A stretch of DNA of 64,000 nt from Streptococcus gordonii (GCF_001553855.1 NZ_LQWV01000034.1:17838-81837), one strand, 5' to 3'. Positions 1 to 8,867 are shown, counted from the first letter of the stretch. Program-made: numbers and translations. Notes: a model not told the origin generated them from the sequence alone.

Positions 1-425
1 GCCCTAAGGTCATTGAGTTCAACTCGCGCTTTGGCGATCCAGAGACCCAGATTATCCTGCCGCGCCTGACGTCTGACTTTGCGCAGAACATCACGGACAT
101 TTTGGAAAAGAAAGAGCCTGCTATCACTTGGCTGGATGAGGGAGTGACCCTAGGCGTGGTTGTCGCATCAGAGGGCTACCCGCTGGACTATGAGAAAGGC
201 TTGCCTCTGCCTGAGAAGACAGACGGTGACATCATCACCTACTATGCTGGGGCTAAATTTGCGGAAAATAGCAGAGCACTGCTGTCGAATGGTGGACGAG
301 TGTACATGCTGGTCACCACAGCAGATACAGTCTCAGCTGCGCAGGAAAGAATCTACGACCAACTAAAAAAACAAGACACAACAGGCCTCTTTTATAGGCA
401 TGACATTGGTGGTAAGGCTTTGTAA
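1..425 (+). CDS. purD: Phosphoribosylamine-glycine ligase PurD, C-terminal part
   Basis: Partial gene: the reading frame is open from base 3 and the start lies outside the window. The first residues read PKVIEFNSRFGDPETQ, the conserved ATP-grasp active-site strand of glycinamide ribonucleotide synthetase, with the E and N that bind Mg-ATP. The remainder is the C-terminal domain, ending in DIGGKAL. PurD joins glycine to phosphoribosylamine, the second step of de novo purine synthesis in the cytoplasm. It is followed by an ATP-grasp gene and then purE-purK, so it belongs to the purine operon. Identity is secure for the fragment seen; the upstream portion cannot be judged. Confidence 0.95.
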   Translation, partial: PKVIEFNSRFGDPETQIILPRLTSDFAQNITDILEKKEPAITWLDEGVTLGVVVASEGYPLDYEKGLPLPEKTDGDIITYYAGAKFAENSRALLSNGGRVYMLVTTADTVSAAQERIYDQLKKQDTTGLFYRHDIGGKAL

Positions 426-479
426 ATCAATGAAACTTTTAGCCGTGAGACTTAAATATAGAATTCAGGTGTTTGAAAA

Positions 480-1673
480 ATGAAAAATAGGTTGCTATTT
501 TTAGAAGGTTCATGCTTGACCTCACGAGAAACTTTGACAGTTTTGTTGAAAGAAGGCTATAAAATTGATGTGTTATCTCCTAGAAGATTTTCCATTGCAT
601 ACTTCAGTCGTCTAACCCATAGAGTTCCGATAGTTGATGTGAATCGTTTTCCTGTAGATTATCTGAGACAGGTTAGTCAGTTGCTTCATAAAACCAATTA
701 CAAGGCCATTTTGCCAACACATGAAGAAGGCTGGTTATTGGCAAATGGGAAACAATTTTTGCCTCAATCGCTACCAATCGCCCTTGCTGATAAAGAGCAG
801 TTTAAAAAGTTGGCTGGAAAGATTGCTTTTGCTGAAACTGCGGATTTATTAGGACTTCCCACACCTAAGTGGGAGTACGTGAAAGATGCAGACTCTATCC
901 TGCTAGACTATCCTTATTGGCTGAAAGCAGATTATGGTACTGCCGGTCGCTCGGTTTATAAGATTTCAAGTAAGAAAGATTTGGCTGAAGTGACGAGCAA
1001 ATTAACAGCGAGTGATGAGGAATGGATGGTTCAGCAAGACATAGTTGGAGACTATGGTCAGGTTCAAGCAGTGTTTGATCATGGAGAATTACTCGCAGTG
1101 CATTCTAGCGTAAAAGTAGGTTCTGGCGCGGGTGGTTCGGCTGCGGCAAGATTAAGTATAGAATCTAAAAGAACGAGAGAGCATGTTGAAAAATTAGGAC
1201 AATATATACAATGGCATGGTTGCCTAACCCTAGATTTTATACGTAGGGGAGACCAATTTTACTATATAGAGTGTAATCCTAGAATGGTAGAGCCTGCTAA
1301 CGCCTATAAAGCAGGAGTTAATTTTCCAAAAATCATGATAGAACTAGCCAGTCACAGCTACGCTAAATCAGAGGTCATTCTTGGTCAAGCAGGCGTTGAG
1401 ACGCATAGTCTGATGGCTTTGATTATTGGAATAGCTGAGAAGACGAAAAGTAGAAGAAAAATATTGCAGACAATAAAGTACTGGCTTTTAAGACGTGATA
1501 GTGAAGAAGTGTTGACACCTGTCTGGAAGGATTTGCCGAGTATTATACCTCTTGTGACAATTATACTTCGTTTATTGATAAAACCTAAGAGCGTTGAAAA
1601 TCTGGTTAATCAGACTGTTAAACATTATAGTGTTGAGTCAGCCACTGTAAAAAATATTGAGCAAAAGAATTAG
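480..1673 (+). CDS. ATP-grasp family protein inserted between purD and purE
   Basis: A 397-residue protein with an N-terminal pre-ATP-grasp domain (about 1-110) and an ATP-grasp fold. The ATP-binding lysine and glycine-rich loop lie near residues 148-162 ([12 protein letters not shown]). The metal-binding strand IECNPRM is near 262-269, with E264 and N266. The last 60 residues include a hydrophobic stretch ([14 protein letters not shown]). ATP-grasp enzymes form an acyl-phosphate and join a carboxylate to an amine or thiol. The substrate cannot be told here, and it is not purD, purK or purT by sequence. Only a weak Shine-Dalgarno (AGGTG) precedes the ATG. The gene is visibly more AT-rich than purD, purE and purK around it, which suggests later insertion into the operon. 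It ends 19 bases before purE. Confidence 0.7.
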   Translation: MKNRLLFLEGSCLTSRETLTVLLKEGYKIDVLSPRRFSIAYFSRLTHRVPIVDVNRFPVDYLRQVSQLLHKTNYKAILPTHEEGWLLANGKQFLPQSLPIALADKEQFKKLAGKIAFAETADLLGLPTPKWEYVKDADSILLDYPYWLKADYGTAGRSVYKISSKKDLAEVTSKLTASDEEWMVQQDIVGDYGQVQAVFDHGELLAVHSSVKVGSGAGGSAAARLSIESKRTREHVEKLGQYIQWHGCLTLDFIRRGDQFYYIECNPRMVEPANAYKAGVNFPKIMIELASHSYAKSEVILGQAGVETHSLMALIIGIAEKTKSRRKILQTIKYWLLRRDSEEVLTPVWKDLPSIIPLVTIILRLLIKPKSVENLVNQTVKHYSVESATVKNIEQKN

Positions 1674-1692
1674 TTTATTCAGAGGAGAAAAT

Positions 1693-2181
1693 ATGAAACC
1701 AATTATTTCCATCATCATGGGCTCCAAATCCGACTGGGCTACCATGCAAAAAACAGCTGAAGTTTTAGACCGCTTCGGTGTAGCCTACGAAAAGAAGGTT
1801 GTCTCTGCCCACCGCACGCCAGACCTCATGTTTCAGCACGCCGAAGAAGCTCGCAGTCGTGGCATCAAGGTCATTATCGCAGGTGCTGGTGGTGCAGCAC
1901 ACCTACCAGGTATGGTAGCGGCTAAAACCACCCTGCCTGTCATCGGTGTACCGGTCAAATCACGCGCGCTCAGTGGTCTGGACTCTCTTTATTCGATTGT
2001 GCAGATGCCGGGCGGTGTGCCTGTGGCAACTATGGCTATTGGTGAAGCGGGAGCGACTAACGCTGCCCTGACCGCCCTTCGGATCTTAGCCATTGAAGAC
2101 CAAGACCTAGCAACAGCGCTAGCAGATTTTGCAGAGGAACAAGGAAAAATCGCTGAGGAGTCTAGCAATGAGCTCATCTAA
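1693..2181 (+). CDS. purE: N5-carboxyaminoimidazole ribonucleotide mutase PurE
   Basis: A 162-residue class I PurE, which converts N5-CAIR to CAIR in purine synthesis. Visible family motifs are GSKSDW near residues 9-14, SAHRTPD near 38-44 with the catalytic histidine, and [11 protein letters not shown] near 65-75. The ATG at 1693 is chosen over an upstream TTG because it follows a strong AGAGGAGA Shine-Dalgarno and gives the usual family length and N-terminus ([14 protein letters not shown]). The gene overlaps purK by 14 bases, so the two are probably translationally coupled. PurE and PurK act in sequence. Confidence 0.97.
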   Translation: MKPIISIIMGSKSDWATMQKTAEVLDRFGVAYEKKVVSAHRTPDLMFQHAEEARSRGIKVIIAGAGGAAHLPGMVAAKTTLPVIGVPVKSRALSGLDSLYSIVQMPGGVPVATMAIGEAGATNAALTALRILAIEDQDLATALADFAEEQGKIAEESSNELI

Positions 2182-3247
2182 AACAATCGGAATTATCGGT
2201 GGCGGTCAGCTGGGTCAGATGATGGCCATTTCTGCTATCTACATGGGGCACAAGGTTATCGCGCTAGATCCTGCGGCGGATTGTCCAGCCTCTCGCGTGG
2301 CAGAGATTATCGTAGCGCCTTATAACGATGTGGACGCCCTTCGTCAGCTGGCTGAGCGTTGTGATGTCCTCACCTATGAGTTTGAGAATGTTGATGCCGA
2401 CGGTTTGGATGCCGTTATCAAGGATGGCCAGCTCCCTCAAGGAACGAACCTACTCCGCATTTCTCAAAATCGCATTTTTGAAAAGGACTTCCTCGCAAAC
2501 AAGGCACAAGTCACTGTGGCACCCTACAAGGTTGTGACTTCTAGCCAAGACTTGGCTGATATCGACCTGTCGAAAAACTATGTTCTCAAGACTGCAACTG
2601 GTGGCTATGACGGACATGGACAAAAGGTCATTCGCTCAGAAGCAGACTTGGAAGAAGCCTATGCGCTAGCCGATTCAGCAGCTTGTGTCTTGGAAGAATT
2701 TGTCAACTTCGACCTTGAAATCTCTGTCATCGTGTCAGGAAATGGCAAGGATGTGACGGTTTTCCCAGTTCAGGAAAATATCCATCGCAACAACATTCTT
2801 TCAAAAACCATTGTGCCTGCTCGTATTTCTGAAAGTCTAGCTGAGAAAGCCAAAGCCATGGCGGTGCGAATCGCAGAACAGCTCAAGCTGTCTGGAACCC
2901 TCTGCGTGGAAATGTTTGCGACCGCTGATGACATCATCGTCAATGAAATTGCCCCACGGCCACACAACTCTGGCCATTACTCTATCGAAGCTTGCGACTT
3001 CTCGCAGTTTGACACCCATATTCTGGGCGTCCTTGGAGCACCATTGCCAGCTATCCACCTGCATGCACCAGCCGTCATGCTCAACGTGCTCGGCCAGCAT
3101 GTCGAGGCCGCTGAGAAATATGTCACAGAAAATCCAAGCGCCCACCTCCATCTGTATGGTAAAATAGAAGCGAAGCACAACCGCAAAATGGGACACGTGA
3201 CTTTGTTTAGTGATGCGCCGGATAGCGTGGTTGAGTTTGGGGAGTAA
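2168..3247 (+). CDS. purK: 5-(carboxyamino)imidazole ribonucleotide synthase PurK
   Basis: A 359-residue ATP-grasp enzyme that carboxylates AIR with bicarbonate and ATP to give N5-CAIR, the substrate of PurE. The N-terminus [13 protein letters not shown] is the PurK nucleotide-fold signature. The ATP-grasp core contains [11 protein letters not shown] near 144-154, and the metal-site strand [13 protein letters not shown] lies near 258-270. The ATG at 2168 lies inside the end of purE and gives the family N-terminus, so an earlier TTG is not used. It closes the purDEK block; the next genes are small proteins and a racemase, with purB further on. Confidence 0.97.
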   Translation: MSSSKTIGIIGGGQLGQMMAISAIYMGHKVIALDPAADCPASRVAEIIVAPYNDVDALRQLAERCDVLTYEFENVDADGLDAVIKDGQLPQGTNLLRISQNRIFEKDFLANKAQVTVAPYKVVTSSQDLADIDLSKNYVLKTATGGYDGHGQKVIRSEADLEEAYALADSAACVLEEFVNFDLEISVIVSGNGKDVTVFPVQENIHRNNILSKTIVPARISESLAEKAKAMAVRIAEQLKLSGTLCVEMFATADDIIVNEIAPRPHNSGHYSIEACDFSQFDTHILGVLGAPLPAIHLHAPAVMLNVLGQHVEAAEKYVTENPSAHLHLYGKIEAKHNRKMGHVTLFSDAPDSVVEFGE

Positions 3248-3367
3248 GACAGGACCCCAGTTATAAGGTCCGTCGTCTTACCCCTGCAAAGTTGACTAGG
3301 CTTGTCGCAGACGAAATATCGGCAAAAGCAACCAGCCAACTACTGCTAGAAGGGATTGATTTTTAAA

Positions 3368-3634
3368 ATGATAGAAGAATTTGATGATGTATTTGAAGAT
3401 GATATTACGACTCTAACATTTACTTATGCGGATGATGTAGTCATTCCAGAAATTCCGGATGCAGAAGGCATTCATATTGTAGAGATAACAAATAATCAGC
3501 TAGTTATAGAGCATACGCGCGATGATGATGAGGTCTATGATTATATAAAGAGTTTTGGATTAACAAGTCGCCCTATAAAACTTTCGATTGAATTTTGTGT
3601 TTATGAAGATTCTGAGGAAGAAGAAAATTTTTAG
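3368..3634 (+). CDS. Small acidic protein of unknown function
   Basis: An 88-residue strongly acidic protein (many Asp and Glu, first residues MIEEFDDVFEDD, last residues EDSEEEENF). No family recognised, and there is no signal peptide or membrane segment. The ATG at 3368 follows an AGAAGGGA Shine-Dalgarno about 12 bases away; a TTG 12 bases earlier would sit against that site. It lies 120 bases after purK in the same direction and 19 bases before the next small gene, so it is probably cotranscribed. The alternating hydrophobic pattern in the middle suggests a folded beta-rich domain rather than pure disorder. Confidence 0.6.
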   Translation: MIEEFDDVFEDDITTLTFTYADDVVIPEIPDAEGIHIVEITNNQLVIEHTRDDDEVYDYIKSFGLTSRPIKLSIEFCVYEDSEEEENF

Positions 3635-3653
3635 AATTTAATGGAGAAAATCT

Positions 3654-3881
3654 ATGATTCAAATCATCGTCAATGCTTTTGTGGAAAAGGATAAGACTGG
3701 AGCTGTCGTAGAAGTCTTGTATGCTAGTAGCAATCACGAAAAGGTGAAAGCCAAGTATGAAGAGCTAGTTGCTCAATACCCCGAAAACTATTTAGCAATT
3801 TATGATTTACCGACGGATACGAACTTGAATACACTAGATCACTACCCATCAGTATGGATTGGGAAAGAGGAGTTTGATTAG
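3654..3881 (+). CDS. Small conserved-looking cytoplasmic protein
   Basis: A 75-residue protein, MIQIIVNAFVEKD..., with a Shine-Dalgarno GGAGAAA just upstream of the ATG. It has no membrane segments or signal. The pattern (beta strand, helix with charged residues, strand, then DLPTDTNLNTLDHYPSVWIG) looks like a compact alpha/beta fold. I do not recognise a named family. It sits between the acidic protein and the racemase gene, only 3 bases before the latter, within the purK-purB interval. Confidence 0.65.
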   Translation: MIQIIVNAFVEKDKTGAVVEVLYASSNHEKVKAKYEELVAQYPENYLAIYDLPTDTNLNTLDHYPSVWIGKEEFD

Positions 3882-3884
3882 TCT

Positions 3885-4577
3885 ATGAAAACTATTGGTC
3901 TGATTGGTGGTATGAGTTGGGAAAGTACCACATCTTACTACCAAATCATTAACGAAACCATCAAAAAAAAGCTGGGTGGCCTGCATTCAGCTAAGATTCT
4001 ACTTTATAGTGTTGATTTTGCAGAGATTGAGCATTATCAGGCAGTCGGAGACTGGGAGAAAAGCGGTCAACTGTTGGCAGATGTTGCTAAGAGCCTGGAG
4101 CAAGCAGGTGCGGATTTCATTGTTATTTGCACCAACACTATGCACAAGGTTGCTCCGCAGATACAGGAGCAGATTACGATTCCAATCTTGCATATTGCGC
4201 AAGCAACCGCGCAGGCCTTGTTGGCTGACGGTATTCAAAAAGTCGGCCTCCTAGGGACCAAATACACCATGACTCAAGATTTTTACAAGGAAAAATTAAT
4301 AGAATCTGGGTTAGAAGTGCTGATTCCAGACCAAGTTGATATTACAGAGGTTAATCGAATCATTTATGACGAGCTCTGTCTAGGAGCAATCAAAGAAAGC
4401 TCAAAGCAGACTTATCTTGCCGTTATAGATGATTTGAAAAAAGCAGGCGCTGAAGCTGTTATCTTGGGCTGTACCGAGATTGGTCTCCTCGTCAAGCAAT
4501 CCGACACTGACCTGCCACTCTACGACACAACAGTGATCCATGCAGAGAAAGCGGCGGAGTGGGCGGTAAATAAGTGA
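3885..4577 (+). CDS. Aspartate/glutamate racemase family protein
   Basis: A 230-residue member of the Asp/Glu racemase superfamily. These cofactor-independent enzymes use two cysteines to invert the alpha carbon of an amino acid. Both are present: Cys82 in ICTNTMHK and Cys196 in LGCTEIGLL. The N-terminus IGLIGGMSWEST is typical of the aspartate racemase/YgeA branch rather than MurI glutamate racemase. It begins 3 bases after the preceding small gene and lies ahead of purB. The exact amino acid substrate is unknown, and some YgeA-like members have broad or weak activity. Confidence 0.85.
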   Translation: MKTIGLIGGMSWESTTSYYQIINETIKKKLGGLHSAKILLYSVDFAEIEHYQAVGDWEKSGQLLADVAKSLEQAGADFIVICTNTMHKVAPQIQEQITIPILHIAQATAQALLADGIQKVGLLGTKYTMTQDFYKEKLIESGLEVLIPDQVDITEVNRIIYDELCLGAIKESSKQTYLAVIDDLKKAGAEAVILGCTEIGLLVKQSDTDLPLYDTTVIHAEKAAEWAVNK

Positions 4578-4694
4578 CAATCGTAAAATGAAACATGTGA
4601 TGAGATTGGGTGAAGATGTAAATGAATCCATCATTAGACGAATTTAAATCTTAGAACTTAAAGATAAATATGTGGAACAGGAGAAAAACAAACA

Positions 4695-5990
4695 ATGATC
4701 AACCGTTATTCTCGCCCCGAAATGGCGAATATTTGGACTGAGGAAAATAAGTACAAGGCTTGGCTGGAGGTAGAGATTCTGGCTGATGAGGCCTGGGCTG
4801 AGTTGGGTGAGATTCCCAAGGAAGATGTGGCCTTGATTCGTGAAAAGGCTGGCTTTGACATTGACCGCATCTTGGAGATTGAGCAGGAGACGCGCCACGA
4901 TGTGGTGGCCTTCACGCGGGCGGTTTCTGAGACACTGGGTGAGGAGCGCAAGTGGGTTCACTATGGCCTGACCTCGACCGATGTGGTGGATACGGCCTAC
5001 GGCTACCTCTACAAGCAGGCCAATGACATCATCCGTGAGGATCTGCGTCGCTTCACTGACATCATTGCAGAGCGGGCGCGGGAGCACAAGTTCACCATCA
5101 TGATGGGTCGTACCCACGGGGTGCATGCGGAGCCGACGACTTTCGGTCTTAAGCTCGCGACTTGGTACAGCGAAATGAAGCGCAATATCGAGCGTTTCGA
5201 GCTTGCGGCTGCGGGTGTGGAAGCTGGAAAAATCTCTGGTGCGGTTGGTAACTTTGCCAACATTCCGCCATTTGTGGAAAGCTATGTCTGTGAGAAGTTA
5301 GGCATCCGTCCGCAGGAGATTTCGACTCAAGTCTTGCCACGTGATCTCCATGCTGAATACTTCTCTACTTTGGCCTTGATTGCGACGTCTATCGAGCGCA
5401 TGGCAACTGAGATTCGCGGTCTGCAAAAGTCTGAGCAGCGCGAGGTGGAAGAATACTTTGCTAAGGGGCAAAAAGGTTCATCTGCTATGCCTCACAAGCG
5501 TAATCCAATCGGATCTGAAAATATGACTGGTCTGGCGCGTGTCATTCGTGGTCACATGGTGACAGCCTTTGAGAATGTCTCTCTCTGGCATGAACGCGAC
5601 ATTTCCCACTCATCAGCTGAGCGGATTATCGCTCCGGACACGACCATTCTCATCGACTACATGCTCAACCGCTTCGGTAATATCGTCAAGAACCTGACCG
5701 TCTTCCCAGAAAATATGAAGCGGAATATGAACTCGACTTTTGGTCTTATCTTCAGCCAGCGGGCTATGTTGACCTTGATTGAAAAAGGCATGACTCGGGA
5801 GCAAGCTTATGACTTGGTGCAGCCAAAGACTGCTCAGTCTTGGGACAATCAAGTGGATTTCAAGCCTTTGCTCGAAGCGGACCCAGAAGTCACTTCCCGT
5901 CTGACTCAGGAAGAGATTGATGAAATCTTCAATCCTACTTACTACACTAAGCGCGTAGATGAAATCTTCAAGCGCGTGGGCTTAGATTAA
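4695..5990 (+). CDS. purB: Adenylosuccinate lyase PurB
   Basis: A 431-residue fumarase/aspartase-superfamily enzyme that splits SAICAR and adenylosuccinate, serving both the IMP and AMP branches. The superfamily signature [10 protein letters not shown] is near residues 261-270, TSTDVVDTA near 93-101 and [14 protein letters not shown] near 137-150. The ATG follows an AGGAGAAAA Shine-Dalgarno. It is 117 bases after the racemase gene and is followed by a strong terminator. Length and motifs are normal. Confidence 0.97.
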   Translation: MINRYSRPEMANIWTEENKYKAWLEVEILADEAWAELGEIPKEDVALIREKAGFDIDRILEIEQETRHDVVAFTRAVSETLGEERKWVHYGLTSTDVVDTAYGYLYKQANDIIREDLRRFTDIIAERAREHKFTIMMGRTHGVHAEPTTFGLKLATWYSEMKRNIERFELAAAGVEAGKISGAVGNFANIPPFVESYVCEKLGIRPQEISTQVLPRDLHAEYFSTLALIATSIERMATEIRGLQKSEQREVEEYFAKGQKGSSAMPHKRNPIGSENMTGLARVIRGHMVTAFENVSLWHERDISHSSAERIIAPDTTILIDYMLNRFGNIVKNLTVFPENMKRNMNSTFGLIFSQRAMLTLIEKGMTREQAYDLVQPKTAQSWDNQVDFKPLLEADPEVTSRLTQEEIDEIFNPTYYTKRVDEIFKRVGLD

Positions 5991-5996
5991 ATATAA

Positions 5997-6026
5997 AAAT
6001 AGGCGCTTCTTACGAAGTGCCTATTT
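5997..6026. terminator. Bidirectional terminator between purB and the oxidoreductase
   Basis: An inverted repeat AATAGGCGCTTC / GAAGTGCCTATT with a 4-base loop and A-rich and T-rich flanks sits between two convergent genes. It would end purB transcription on the plus strand and the oxidoreductase operon on the minus strand. Confidence 0.85.
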
Positions 6027-6034
6027 GCTTGTTC

Positions 6035-6601
6035 TTAAATTTGACTGGCCAGCTGCCCGATTTTCTTGAGCATTTCTTGGCGTTGTTGGTCTGTTTTGCG
6101 TTCTACTCCGTTGAGCTCGGTCAGTTTGACTGGAGAAATGCCACAAAGTTTCAGGATTTGGTTTTTAAGTACCTTGCCGTAGTCTTGGACGAAAGGCAGA
6201 GCAAAACCTGGTGTATTGTGGCTGACGATAATCCAGCCGGTCTTGCCTTGCAGATGGCCTTGCATGCCGACTTTCTTATAAGAGTAGGCGAAGTCAGCCG
6301 CAAAGACGCGGTCAATAAAGCCTTTGAGAATAGCCGGCATACCGCTCCACCAGATAGGGAAAATGAAAATCAGATGGTCTGCCCAAGTAATCAAATCCCT
6401 ATATTTTGCCATTTCAGGATCTTTGTGCAGGTCATGGCGTCTATGCTCTTGGTCAAAGCGCAAGATCGGGTCAAAATTTTCAGCATACAAGTCCAAGGTT
6501 TTCACTTCGTGCTTCTTAGAAAGGTTGCTTTGAACTTCTTTGAGAATAGCAGCATTGAAGCCAGTTGGGCTGGGGTGGGTGTAAATAATCAGGGTTTTCA
6601 T
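6035..6601 (-). CDS. Flavodoxin-fold NAD(P)H oxidoreductase
   Basis: A 188-residue protein of the NQO/MdaB flavodoxin-like fold family, which uses FMN or FAD to reduce quinones or azo compounds with NAD(P)H. Visible motifs are the N-terminal strand and phosphate loop LIIYTHPSPTGFNAAI (residues 4-19), and HLIFIFPIWWSGMPAILKGFIDR near 96-118 with the WW-S-P-A signature. No signal peptide. Its ATG overlaps the stop of the TetR regulator (ATGA), so the pair forms one operon under the repressor's promoter. It is probably a detoxifying reductase induced by electrophiles; the inducer is not known. Confidence 0.88.
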   Translation of the reverse strand: MKTLIIYTHPSPTGFNAAILKEVQSNLSKKHEVKTLDLYAENFDPILRFDQEHRRHDLHKDPEMAKYRDLITWADHLIFIFPIWWSGMPAILKGFIDRVFAADFAYSYKKVGMQGHLQGKTGWIIVSHNTPGFALPFVQDYGKVLKNQILKLCGISPVKLTELNGVERKTDQQRQEMLKKIGQLASQI

Positions 6602-7194
6602 GATCGTTCTCCTTTGATATAAATATCAAGCATGTGCTCGATCGTGCATTGGATGTCTTGAGGATCAAGGTCTTGTCCGATAGGACTGTTGGCCAGAACA
6701 GCTAGACCTGTGATAAAGCTCCAAAAGTGAAAAAGACTTTCCGCTTCGCTATTGCTAAAATTTTCCTCCTCACGAAGCTTTAAAACAAGCTCCTTGAATT
6801 TATCAAATCCAGGCAGATCAGACTCCAAGAGAATGGTGTCCTGGGTCACCTTCATATATTTAAAAGGAAATTTGATAAAGAGAGCTTCGAAAAAATGAGG
6901 GTAGGTCTTGGCAAAAATAATGAAATTAAGACCAAGCTGATTTAGCTGATCACGCGCAGAACTGGTCACGTCAATATTTTCATTGATTTCCTGATTGAGA
7001 AAGAGCGAGAGCCGGCCCAAAACCACCTTGAGGTAGCCTTCCTTGCTCTCAAAATGGCGGTATGGAGTGCCGTGAGTTACACCGCAGACCTTGGCAACGG
7101 TCCTAAGCGAAAGCTGTTCAATTCCGTGTTTTCCGATTTCGTCAACCCCTGTTTGAATGAGCTGTTCTTTCAGCTGGGCAGTATTGCGTTTCAT
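6598..7194 (-). CDS. TetR/AcrR family repressor
   Basis: A 198-residue regulator. The N-terminal helix-turn-helix lies about residues 25-55 (LRTVAKVCGVTHGTPYRHFESKEG), matching the TetR pattern, and is followed by an all-helical ligand domain. A Shine-Dalgarno AGGAGGAGA precedes the ATG. It is the first gene of the operon with the downstream oxidoreductase. Two identical palindromic sites overlap its promoter, which predicts autorepression and co-regulation of the reductase. The ligand is unknown. Confidence 0.9.
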   Translation of the reverse strand: MKRNTAQLKEQLIQTGVDEIGKHGIEQLSLRTVAKVCGVTHGTPYRHFESKEGYLKVVLGRLSLFLNQEINENIDVTSSARDQLNQLGLNFIIFAKTYPHFFEALFIKFPFKYMKVTQDTILLESDLPGFDKFKELVLKLREEENFSNSEAESLFHFWSFITGLAVLANSPIGQDLDPQDIQCTIEHMLDIYIKGERS

Positions 7195-7208
7195 GTATCT
7201 CCTCCAAA

Positions 7209-7226
7209 AGTATACACTGTCTACTT
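7209..7226. promoter_or_regulatory. Probable TetR operator, proximal copy
   Basis: The site AGTATACACTGTCTACTT contains an imperfect 15-bp palindrome GTATACA-C-TGTCTAC (6 of 7 positions pair). It lies between the predicted transcription start and the Shine-Dalgarno of the tetR gene. An identical 18-base copy is centred 28 bases upstream. Confidence 0.7.
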
Positions 7227-7236
7227 ATCTATCTTT

Positions 7237-7265
7237 AGTATACACTGTCTACTTTTTCTTGTCAA
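7237..7265 (-). promoter_or_regulatory. tetR-oxidoreductase promoter with overlapping operator
   Basis: On the minus strand a consensus TTGACA (7260-7265), a 17-base spacer and TATACT (7237-7242) form a near-perfect sigma-A promoter. The second copy of the 18-base palindromic site (7237-7254) covers the -10 and part of the spacer, the expected position for a repressor. Confidence 0.8.
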
Positions 7266-7390
7266 ATAAAAATAGGCAAGGATATCACGCTATTCAAAAT
7301 CTACAATGAAGCTCTTGCTGCCTATCTTTTAAAAAATGAAAAGCTACTATGATACAAGTTCATATTACTAGTAGTAAGACAAGAGAGCAT

Positions 7391-7440
7391 AAAAAAACAC
7401 CCTTTTGAGTCCTGGCTCAATGTGCTAAAGGGTGTCTTTT
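7391..7440 (-). terminator. Terminator of the lipoprotein pair
   Basis: A nested inverted repeat: outer stem ACACCCTTT / AAAGGGTGT, inner stem TTGAG / CTCAA, with a run of T on the minus strand just after the last lipoprotein gene. Confidence 0.8.
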
Positions 7441-7445
7441 GATTT

Positions 7446-8159
7446 TTATTCTTTATCTTTAGTGTCTGGGACTTTCTTGAATTTCACTTTGAAATAGGCG
7501 GTTACATCATTTACCTCATCTCGTGATTCTAAAGTCAATGTAAGAATGTCGCCTTCAATAGTATAGTTATACGTTTTTTCATTTGTAACATCTGCAATAG
7601 AAAGTACGACTAATTGCAAAATATTTGGTGTTTCAGGGAAGGTAATCGTATGATTCTTAGTATCGATTTTACCATTTCTAAGTAAAGAATGAACCGTGTA
7701 ATCATTGTCGTTAGAATCATAAGTAGTGTATTTCATACGGGATTGATAAGTTGCTAAATCTGTTTTTAACTTGCGAAATCTTGCCTTTATAAAACCGTCT
7801 TTAGAAATAGTTGACGCAGAGTAGGTCTTTAGGTAGTAATCGTAGAAATTACCGAGACAAGTTCGCATAGGAGCTGTATATTCAAATTCAACCTTATTGT
7901 TAGAAATATTCAATGTAGGTGCTAGATCTTTCCAGCCGTCAGAATAGTTTAGCCGCGTAGCCTTTTCTTCATCAAAGTCTTGATAGCCTAAACTACGTTC
8001 AACTGAACTTCTAAAGTCAACAGCTTCCCATTTTCCATCAAGGGTAGAGGTTTTGGCAGTGCTAGAGCTAGAGTTAGAGTTAGAATTATTTCCGCATCCT
8101 GTGAGTACAAAGAGAGAGCAGCAAGCGATTAAGAATGCTTTCATATATTTTTTAAACAT
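7446..8159 (-). CDS. Putative lipoprotein, paralogue of its neighbour
   Basis: A 237-residue protein with a type II signal peptide: charged start MFKKYMK, hydrophobic core, and lipobox VLTGC with the lipidated cysteine at 22. A Ser/Asn-rich linker follows. The mature part opens with TLDGKWEAVDFRSSV, closely resembling TLSGEWESVDELESI in the adjacent gene, and both end in a strand containing FKVKFKKV or FEFRFKQV. The two therefore arose by tandem duplication. Function is unknown; the overall layout suggests a beta-rich ligand-binding or lipocalin-like domain, which is inference. It lies 15 bases after its paralogue and ends at a strong terminator. Confidence 0.8.
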   Translation of the reverse strand: MFKKYMKAFLIACCSLFVLTGCGNNSNSNSSSSTAKTSTLDGKWEAVDFRSSVERSLGYQDFDEEKATRLNYSDGWKDLAPTLNISNNKVEFEYTAPMRTCLGNFYDYYLKTYSASTISKDGFIKARFRKLKTDLATYQSRMKYTTYDSNDNDYTVHSLLRNGKIDTKNHTITFPETPNILQLVVLSIADVTNEKTYNYTIEGDILTLTLESRDEVNDVTAYFKVKFKKVPDTKDKE

Positions 8160-8174
8160 CTTTGCTTCTCCTTT

Positions 8175-8867
8175 CTATTTCTTCTCTTGTTTTTGAACTT
8201 GTTTGAAACGGAATTCAAAGTGAGCAGGGAGTCCTTCCTTTGTGGTGGTACCGTCTGCATAGAGATAGAGAATACCATCCTTGATCTCATAATTGTAAAC
8301 GACTGGATCTAATTTATCGCCTACAGAAGCAGGGAAGGAATTAAGAATTGACAACCCTTCTTTAAATGAGATGGTTTGTTTGCTTTTATCAATATCTCCT
8401 GTTGCAGAATATCTGAAAATGCCACTGTCATTATCCATGCTTACTTTATATTGTTTGAATTCTTCAGAAAAACTTGACTCGCCTTTATAAACTTCTTTAA
8501 TGAAATCAGCTTCTGTTGTTTTATCTTTATCTTTGTATATCGAATAAAAGGCTTTGGCAAAAGGTGTGACATCGTAATCATAACTTAGGTTAACAGTATT
8601 TCCGTCAACTTTTAGTGCCATTTTAAAGTCTTTGAAAGCTTCAATGAATCTTGCAAAAGTGATGCCCTTCATACCTTTGGGAATGAACACTTTTTGAATC
8701 GATTCAAGTTCATCTACAGATTCCCATTCTCCAGACAGGGTGGCCGTTTTCTGATCAGATTGAGCGACTTTTTTGTCTGTCTTTTGGTTTTGTCCGCAGC
8801 CAGCAATCACGAAGAGTGCTAGGAGAGTGAAGAGAGTAAGAATCGATTTCTTCCATTGTCTAGACAT
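8175..8867 (-). CDS. Putative lipoprotein, first of a tandem pair
   Basis: A 230-residue protein with a lipoprotein signal: MSRQWKK, hydrophobic core, and lipobox VIAGC with cysteine 24. A short Lys/Asp/Gln linker leads to a domain beginning TLSGEWESVDELESIQKV. It is paralogous with the following lipoprotein in domain start, length and C-terminal strand pattern. It has a good Shine-Dalgarno (AAGGAGAA) before the ATG. No named family recognised. It is anchored to the outer face of the membrane by prediction. Confidence 0.8.
   Translation of the reverse strand: MSRQWKKSILTLFTLLALFVIAGCGQNQKTDKKVAQSDQKTATLSGEWESVDELESIQKVFIPKGMKGITFARFIEAFKDFKMALKVDGNTVNLSYDYDVTPFAKAFYSIYKDKDKTTEADFIKEVYKGESSFSEEFKQYKVSMDNDSGIFRYSATGDIDKSKQTISFKEGLSILNSFPASVGDKLDPVVYNYEIKDGILYLYADGTTTKEGLPAHFEFRFKQVQKQEKK

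Noticed and set aside
3251-3272. GGACC/GGTCC inverted repeat after purK as a terminator
   Set aside because: The stem is only five bases and is not followed by T residues.
2837-3339. Long minus-strand frames opposite purK
   Set aside because: They overlap a clearly real PurK sequence and are typical antisense shadows of a GC-richer gene.
6017-6622. 201-codon plus-strand frame opposite the oxidoreductase gene
   Set aside because: It is the antisense of a recognisable flavodoxin-fold protein and has no family features or ribosome site.
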